Position numbers and translations under genes: made by a program
Shown here: one piece after another, positions 63,601 to 64,000 of the stretch
Layout of the letters: each line of letters starts with the position of its first letter
Numbering within the stretch: the stretch's first letter is position 1
Origin: Phoebastria nigripes
Taxonomy: Eukaryota; Chordata; Aves; Procellariiformes; Diomedeidae
Assembly (NCBI GenBank): GCA_035582835.1
Contig: JAYKAV010002319.1
Coordinates: 434,001 to 498,000, forward strand
Direction: 5' to 3'
Length of the DNA stretch: 64,000 nucleotides
Notes under the pieces: generated by a model
What the model saw: only the letters and a program-made list of their open reading frames with translations
What the model was told of the DNA's origin: nothing
The model's database searches: none

Positions 63601-63950
63601 TTGATAATTTAATTCATTAAATTTTATTTAAAAAATAATCTGCTATTCTTCTGTCTTAGTATTCTTACTCTAAACAGCTTATTAATTAAAAACAACTTTA
63701 TTTTAATCTTAGAAGCACAACAGCGTCTTCTGTTGGTAACAGTCTTTGCTCTAAGTGTACACTATCAGCCTGTTGATGTCTCCTTGGCCATTTCCACTGG
63801 TCTGCTAAATGTGCTATCACAGTTGTGTGGCACAGACACCATGTTAGGACAACCACTGCAGTTGCTGCCCAAAACTGGCATTTCTCAGCTCAGCACAGCT
63901 TTGAAAGTAGCCAGTACAAGACTACTTCAGATCCTTGCTATCACCACAGG
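23712..63950 (+). CDS. HERC1: HERC1, HECT and RLD domain E3 ubiquitin ligase, 5' partial (spliced)
   Basis: Joined coding exons: 23712-24641, 25905-26000, 26316-26510, 28163-28474, 29172-29268, 32182-32325, 33779-33906, 34791-34935, 35030-35201, 36361-36495, 38265-38430, 38961-39086, 40360-40581, 41808-41960, 42147-42279, 42783-42974, 44171-44392, 45292-45465, 47153-47267, 47360-47480, 49663-49834, 51876-52182, 53554-53674, 53954-54005, 61711-61982, 62303-62518, 62601-62721, 63713-63950. Phases agree at every junction, giving 1825 codons plus two bases. The protein closely matches vertebrate HERC1 as I recall it, starting [20 protein letters not shown]. Family knowledge: a giant cytosolic and Golgi-associated E3 ligase; RLD1 acts on ARF and Rab GTPases, and the C-terminal HECT domain, outside this window, carries the catalytic cysteine. 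Seen here: the N-terminal helical region, RLD1 with seven RCC1 blades (about 371-735), a long helical segment and an acidic region. The gene continues past the right edge. Confidence 0.97.
25905..26000 (+). CDS. HERC1: HERC1 exon 3 (residues 311-342)
   Basis: Acceptor ...AAAATTGTAG and donor GAG|GTATGT; 96 bases, in phase 0 at both ends. It encodes [18 protein letters not shown] and on to LCLFEE, which continues the N-terminal region. The exon is symmetric, so skipping it would keep the frame. Confidence 0.95.
26316..26510 (+). CDS. HERC1: HERC1 exon 4 (residues 343-407; RLD1 starts)
   Basis: Acceptor TTTTAATAG and donor ACG|GTGAGT; 195 bases, phase 0 at both ends. The first RCC1-type strand, [13 protein letters not shown], begins at residue 373 and opens the first RCC1-like domain. 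Confidence 0.96.
28163..28474 (+). CDS. HERC1: HERC1 exon 5 (residues 408-511; RLD1 blades)
   Basis: Acceptor TTGTTTATAG and donor AAG|GTATGT; 312 bases, phase 0. It carries two clear RCC1 signatures, [14 protein letters not shown] (426-439) and [14 protein letters not shown] (480-493). Gly483 in the second (codon 28388-28390) is the residue that I recall as changed to Glu in the mouse tambaleante Purkinje degeneration mutant. Here it is the normal glycine. Confidence 0.97.
29172..29268 (+). CDS. HERC1: HERC1 exon 6 (residues 512-543; RLD1)
   Basis: Acceptor ATGTAATGTAG and donor TTAG|GTAATT; 97 bases, ending one base into a glycine codon. It encodes [20 protein letters not shown] and then the blade signature GEGDFGRL, typical of RCC1 repeats. 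Confidence 0.95.
29269..32181 (+). other. HERC1: HERC1 intron 6 (2.9 kb) with an antisense CR1
   Basis: The intron lies within the RLD1 coding region, with donor TTAG|GTAATT and acceptor CCTTAG. Nearly half of it is the reverse-oriented CR1 at 30041-31327. The rest is AT-rich with no feature that I can support. Confidence 0.8.
30041..31327 (-). mobile_element. CR1 LINE, 5' truncated, with part of the reverse transcriptase ORF2
   Basis: About 1.29 kb reads on the minus strand as the C-terminal part of CR1 ORF2 plus the short 3' tail. The frame at 31203-30625 shows [18 protein letters not shown], a SGIPQGSV motif and FADDTKL, the catalytic YADD/FADD box of LINE reverse transcriptases. It continues at 30618-30127 with [32 protein letters not shown] and [14 protein letters not shown]. 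Two breaks are visible: an extra G near 31164 shifts the frame in the AFDT-VPHN region, and a TGA (30625-30627) interrupts the frame after LLGCI. The 3' end is the typical reverse-complement start TAGAATCATAGAATAG at 30041. Two Ns (30890, 30999) lie inside. The 5' edge is approximate. The copy is not autonomous. Confidence 0.95.
32182..32325 (+). CDS. HERC1: HERC1 exon 7 (residues 544-591; RLD1)
   Basis: Acceptor TTTTTCCTTAG and donor AATG|GTAGGT; 144 bases, phase 1 at both ends. The second base of the exon is N (32183). The split codon reads GGN, glycine whatever the base is, so the protein is unaffected. It encodes [15 protein letters not shown], the CGSSHTIAL strand and WSFGGGDN. Confidence 0.95.
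33779..33906 (+). CDS. HERC1: HERC1 exon 8 (residues 592-634; RLD1)
   Basis: Acceptor CCTTTTGTAG and donor CAG|GTAGGC; 128 bases, entering in phase 1 and leaving in phase 0. It encodes [20 protein letters not shown] and the [15 protein letters not shown] strand of an RCC1 blade. Confidence 0.95.
34791..34935 (+). CDS. HERC1: HERC1 exon 9 (residues 635-682; RLD1)
   Basis: Acceptor TTTGCTCTAG and donor CATG|GTAAAA; 145 bases. It encodes [17 protein letters not shown], an atypical cysteine-rich blade that lacks the usual GKLG motif, followed by [11 protein letters not shown]. The same oddity is in the vertebrate family as I recall it, so I do not read it as damage. Confidence 0.95.
35030..35201 (+). 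CDS. HERC1: HERC1 exon 10 (residues 683-739; end of RLD1)
   Basis: Intron 9 before it is only 94 bases. Acceptor ATGTTTATAG and donor ACAG|GTAACA; 172 bases, leaving in phase 2. It encodes [19 protein letters not shown] and [17 protein letters not shown], the closing blade of RLD1. Confidence 0.96.
35339..35405. repeat. Polypyrimidine (CT-rich) tract
   Basis: About 67 bases consist almost only of C and T (TCCTCTCTCTCTCCTTCTCT and so on), in intron 10 about 140 bases after exon 10. It is far from the acceptor of exon 11 (36360), so it is not that acceptor's tract. A triplex (H-DNA) form is possible. Confidence 0.8.
36361..36495 (+). CDS. HERC1: HERC1 exon 11 (residues 740-784)
   Basis: Acceptor TTGATTCCAG and donor CGAG|GTATAT; 135 bases, phase 2 at both ends. 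It encodes [19 protein letters not shown] and [13 protein letters not shown], directly after RLD1. The ATG-led frame that includes it upstream is intronic before 36361. Confidence 0.95.
36523..36546. repeat. T homopolymer (24 bases)
   Basis: A T run in intron 11, 27 bases after the donor of exon 11. Confidence 0.85.
38265..38430 (+). CDS. HERC1: HERC1 exon 12 (residues 785-840)
   Basis: Acceptor TTTTTACAG and donor GAA|GTAAGT; 166 bases, from phase 2 to phase 0. It encodes helical sequence including [19 protein letters not shown] and [20 protein letters not shown], matching the family. Confidence 0.95.
38961..39086 (+). CDS. HERC1: HERC1 exon 13 (residues 841-882)
   Basis: Acceptor CTGATTTTAG and donor CAG|GTAAGG; 126 bases, symmetric phase 0. 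It encodes [20 protein letters not shown] and [16 protein letters not shown]. Confidence 0.95.
39129..39196. repeat. G/T-rich low-complexity tract
   Basis: A tract of GGTTTTTTGG and GTTTGTTTG units in intron 13, about 45 bases after exon 13. It shares an exact 19-base stretch with the tract at 5227-5245 beside the gap. Confidence 0.8.
40360..40581 (+). CDS. HERC1: HERC1 exon 14 (residues 883-956)
   Basis: Acceptor TTCTTCTTTAG and donor ACA|GTATGT; 222 bases, phase 0. It encodes [20 protein letters not shown], a serine-rich linker and [17 protein letters not shown]. The linker (about 905-935) is the least conserved part of this exon by my recollection of the mammalian protein. Confidence 0.95.
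41808..41960 (+). CDS. HERC1: HERC1 exon 15 (residues 957-1007)
   Basis: Acceptor GTCTTAATAG and donor GAG|GTGTGT, a weaker donor than its neighbours; 153 bases, phase 0. It encodes [18 protein letters not shown] and [18 protein letters not shown]. Confidence 0.94.
42147..42279 (+). CDS. HERC1: HERC1 exon 16 (residues 1008-1051)
   Basis: Acceptor TTTCCTTCTAG and donor AGAG|GTAAAC; 133 bases, leaving in phase 1. It encodes [19 protein letters not shown] and [20 protein letters not shown]. Confidence 0.95.
42783..42974 (+). CDS. HERC1: HERC1 exon 17 (residues 1052-1115)
   Basis: Acceptor TTCTCTGTAG and donor CATG|GTAAGT; 192 bases, phase 1 at both ends. It encodes [20 protein letters not shown] and the leucine-rich run [20 protein letters not shown]. 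Confidence 0.96.
43309..43553 (-). mobile_element. CR1 LINE fragment, 3' end, antisense
   Basis: Starting with TAGAATCATAGAATATCTCA, about 245 bases match the reverse complement of a CR1 3' end: GTTGGAAGGAACCCATAAGG, ATCATCGAGTCCAACTCC and TTCCTAATGTCCAATCTGAA. It lies in HERC1 intron 17, antisense to the gene, and looks like a different CR1 subfamily from the copy at 30041. There is no coding capacity. Confidence 0.93.
44171..44392 (+). CDS. HERC1: HERC1 exon 18 (residues 1116-1189)
   Basis: Acceptor ATACTTTTAG and donor TTAG|GTAAGC; 222 bases, phase 1 at both ends. It encodes [40 protein letters not shown] and [15 protein letters not shown]. Confidence 0.96.
45292..45465 (+). CDS. HERC1: HERC1 exon 19 (residues 1190-1247)
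   Basis: Acceptor CCTTCTGTTAG and donor AAAG|GTAAGA; 174 bases, phase 1 at both ends. It encodes [20 protein letters not shown], the [14 protein letters not shown] strand and [13 protein letters not shown] (TG)8 tract begins about 15 bases after the donor. Confidence 0.96.
45481..45497. repeat. (TG)n microsatellite
   Basis: Eight TG units lie just after the exon 19 donor in intron 19, an ordinary short dinucleotide repeat. Confidence 0.85.
47153..47267 (+). CDS. HERC1: HERC1 exon 20 (residues 1248-1285), followed by a GC donor
   Basis: Acceptor CTATTTTCAG; 115 bases, leaving in phase 2. It encodes [19 protein letters not shown] and [15 protein letters not shown]. The exon ends AGCAG and the intron opens GCAAGT, so the donor is GC rather than GT. 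The junction codon AG+G gives the arginine of SRYQPGK, which fits the family. No GT nearby keeps both frame and sequence. Confidence 0.94.
47268..47359 (+). other. HERC1: GC-AG intron 20 (92 bases)
   Basis: The donor reads AG|GCAAGT and the acceptor TTTTTTGTAG. The strong consensus around the GC (exonic AG, intronic GCAAGT) is typical of functional U2-type GC-AG introns, so I do not read it as a sequencing error. Confidence 0.9.
47360..47480 (+). CDS. HERC1: HERC1 exon 21 (residues 1286-1326)
   Basis: This exon follows the 92-base GC-AG intron. Acceptor TTTTTTGTAG and donor TGG|GTAAGA; 121 bases, from phase 2 to phase 0. It encodes [37 protein letters not shown]. Confidence 0.96.
49663..49834 (+). 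CDS. HERC1: HERC1 exon 22 (residues 1327-1383; acidic region)
   Basis: Acceptor TTTTTAATCAAG; 172 bases, leaving in phase 1. It encodes [19 protein letters not shown] and then an acidic, glutamate-rich low-complexity run (about 1347-1378, with [11 protein letters not shown]), probably disordered. I place the donor at A|GTAAGT (49835), giving ...MTAGK; a second donor GTAGTA lies three bases upstream (49832). The first residues after the junction (MLD) differ from the mammalian ISE that I recall, but the frame and the rest of the exon match. Confidence 0.93.
51876..52182 (+). CDS. HERC1: HERC1 exon 23 (residues 1384-1485)
   Basis: Acceptor TGCATGTTACAG and donor ACAAG|GTGGGG; 307 bases, leaving in phase 2. 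It encodes [20 protein letters not shown], a Gly/Thr-Asp-Pro linker, [20 protein letters not shown] and [19 protein letters not shown]. The tail after this is variable and serine/threonine-rich. Confidence 0.95.
53509..53542. repeat. TG/CA-rich microsatellite before exon 24
   Basis: An imperfect (TG)n run, interrupted by CACATGCA, occupies the place where the polypyrimidine tract of intron 23 would normally be. See exon 24. Confidence 0.85.
53554..53674 (+). CDS. HERC1: HERC1 exon 24 (residues 1486-1526)
   Basis: Donor CTG|GTAAGT; 121 bases, from phase 2 to phase 0. I place the acceptor at GAAGCAG|GAG (53553) because the split codon then gives the R of [10 protein letters not shown], as in the family. 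A neighbouring AG at 53556 would drop one residue. It encodes [19 protein letters not shown] and [19 protein letters not shown]. The polypyrimidine tract is replaced by a TG repeat. Confidence 0.93.
53954..54005 (+). CDS. HERC1: HERC1 exon 25 (residues 1527-1543; 52 bases)
   Basis: Acceptor CTTTTAATCTAG and donor AGGG|GTAAGT; only 52 bases, leaving in phase 1. It encodes [17 protein letters not shown], a short basic segment. Skipping it would shift the frame. Matching family sequence on both sides supports it despite its size. Confidence 0.94.
54006..61710 (+). other. HERC1: HERC1 intron 25 (7.7 kb)
   Basis: The second-largest intron in the window. No CR1 end motif, tRNA or conserved exon was recognised. 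The left part (about 54300-56700) is less AT-rich, with longer and overlapping open frames than the rest, and may be an old decayed insertion. The right part is AT-rich, with a hairpin at 60826-60847 and one N at 61651. Confidence 0.65.
60826..60847. repeat. Inverted repeat, 9-base arms and 4-base loop
   Basis: TTAACTGAT and ATCAGTTAA are exact reverse complements separated by GCGT. The element lies within intron 25, with no known role. Confidence 0.7.
61711..61982 (+). CDS. HERC1: HERC1 exon 26 (residues 1544-1634)
   Basis: Acceptor TGTATATTTTTAG and donor GAG|GTAAGT; 272 bases, from phase 1 to phase 0. It encodes [37 protein letters not shown] and [20 protein letters not shown]. It follows the 7.7 kb intron 25 and joins exon 25 through the glycine codon G+GA. 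Confidence 0.95.
62303..62518 (+). CDS. HERC1: HERC1 exon 27 (residues 1635-1706)
   Basis: Acceptor TTTATTTTTAG and donor CAG|GTATGT; 216 bases, symmetric phase 0. It encodes [38 protein letters not shown] and ESVRLHHYQ. Confidence 0.96.
62601..62721 (+). CDS. HERC1: HERC1 exon 28 (residues 1707-1746)
   Basis: The intron before it is only 82 bases. Acceptor TTTGACCCAG and donor ATAG|GTAAGT; 121 bases, leaving in phase 1. It encodes [20 protein letters not shown] and [16 protein letters not shown]. Confidence 0.96.
63713..63950 (+). CDS. HERC1: HERC1 exon 29 (residues 1747-1825), last in the window
   Basis: Acceptor TTTTAATCTTAG and donor CAGG|GTAAGT at 63951; 238 bases, leaving in phase 2. 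It encodes [39 protein letters not shown] and [18 protein letters not shown]. The gene continues beyond the window. Confidence 0.96.
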
Positions 63951-64000
63951 GTAAGTATGGAATGCTCCCTTGCTTTCAGAAAACTTAATCATTAAGCTTT

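Noticed and set aside
1..64000. CRISPR arrays, bacterial defence systems, phage or operon structure
   Set aside because: No regularly spaced repeats, no tightly packed ORFs and no Shine-Dalgarno pattern. The window is a vertebrate spliced gene.
1..64000. tRNA, snoRNA or microRNA genes in introns
   Set aside because: I saw no tRNA A/B box pair with a fitting cloverleaf and no convincing box C/D, H/ACA or precursor hairpin. A covariance-model search would be needed to exclude them.

Overview
The window looks like a vertebrate, probably avian, chromosomal segment. The evidence is GT-AG introns, a CpG-island promoter, and three CR1 LINE copies whose 3' ends carry the ATTCTRTGA-type terminal motif common in birds and also known in crocodilians and turtles. 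There are no bacterial operons, CRISPR arrays or phage genes. The assembly is draft quality, with an 85-base N gap at 5255-5339 and single Ns at 13222, 16946, 18703, 30890, 30999, 32183 and 61651.

Only one gene can be supported: the 5' part of HERC1, on the + strand. HERC1 is a giant HECT-type E3 ubiquitin ligase with RCC1-like domains. I rebuilt 28 consecutive coding exons (23712 to 63950) by hand, checking splice sites, reading phase and recalled identity to the vertebrate family. They give 5477 coding bases, that is 1825 codons plus two bases, and the gene runs off the right edge. Vertebrate HERC1 is about 4860 residues, so the window holds roughly the first 38 percent: the N-terminal helical region, the complete first RCC1-like domain (RLD1, about residues 371-735), a long helical stretch, an acidic low-complexity segment (about 1345-1378), and the start of the following region. 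The SPRY, WD40, RLD2 and HECT parts must lie beyond position 64000.

Layout: 1 to about 3900 is intergenic DNA with no gene I can support. A CpG island with the probable promoter and untranslated exon 1 lies at about 3900-4720, with a good donor at 4382. Intron 1 (4382-23685, 19.3 kb) holds a short CR1, satellite-like and homopolymer tracts and the gap. Exon 2 carries the start codon. RLD1 is spread over exons 4-10 (26316-35201), and intron 6 in its middle holds a 1.3 kb antisense CR1 with recognisable reverse transcriptase. Exons 11-25 follow to 54005, then a 7.7 kb intron 25, then exons 26-29.

I found no new multi-gene system. The points most worth a second look are a GC-AG intron (intron 20), short upstream ORFs before the HERC1 start, palindromic elements in the promoter, a mildly damaged CR1, an exon acceptor behind a TG repeat, and a few intronic blocks (50905-51300 and 54300-56700) that look more coding-like than their surroundings.
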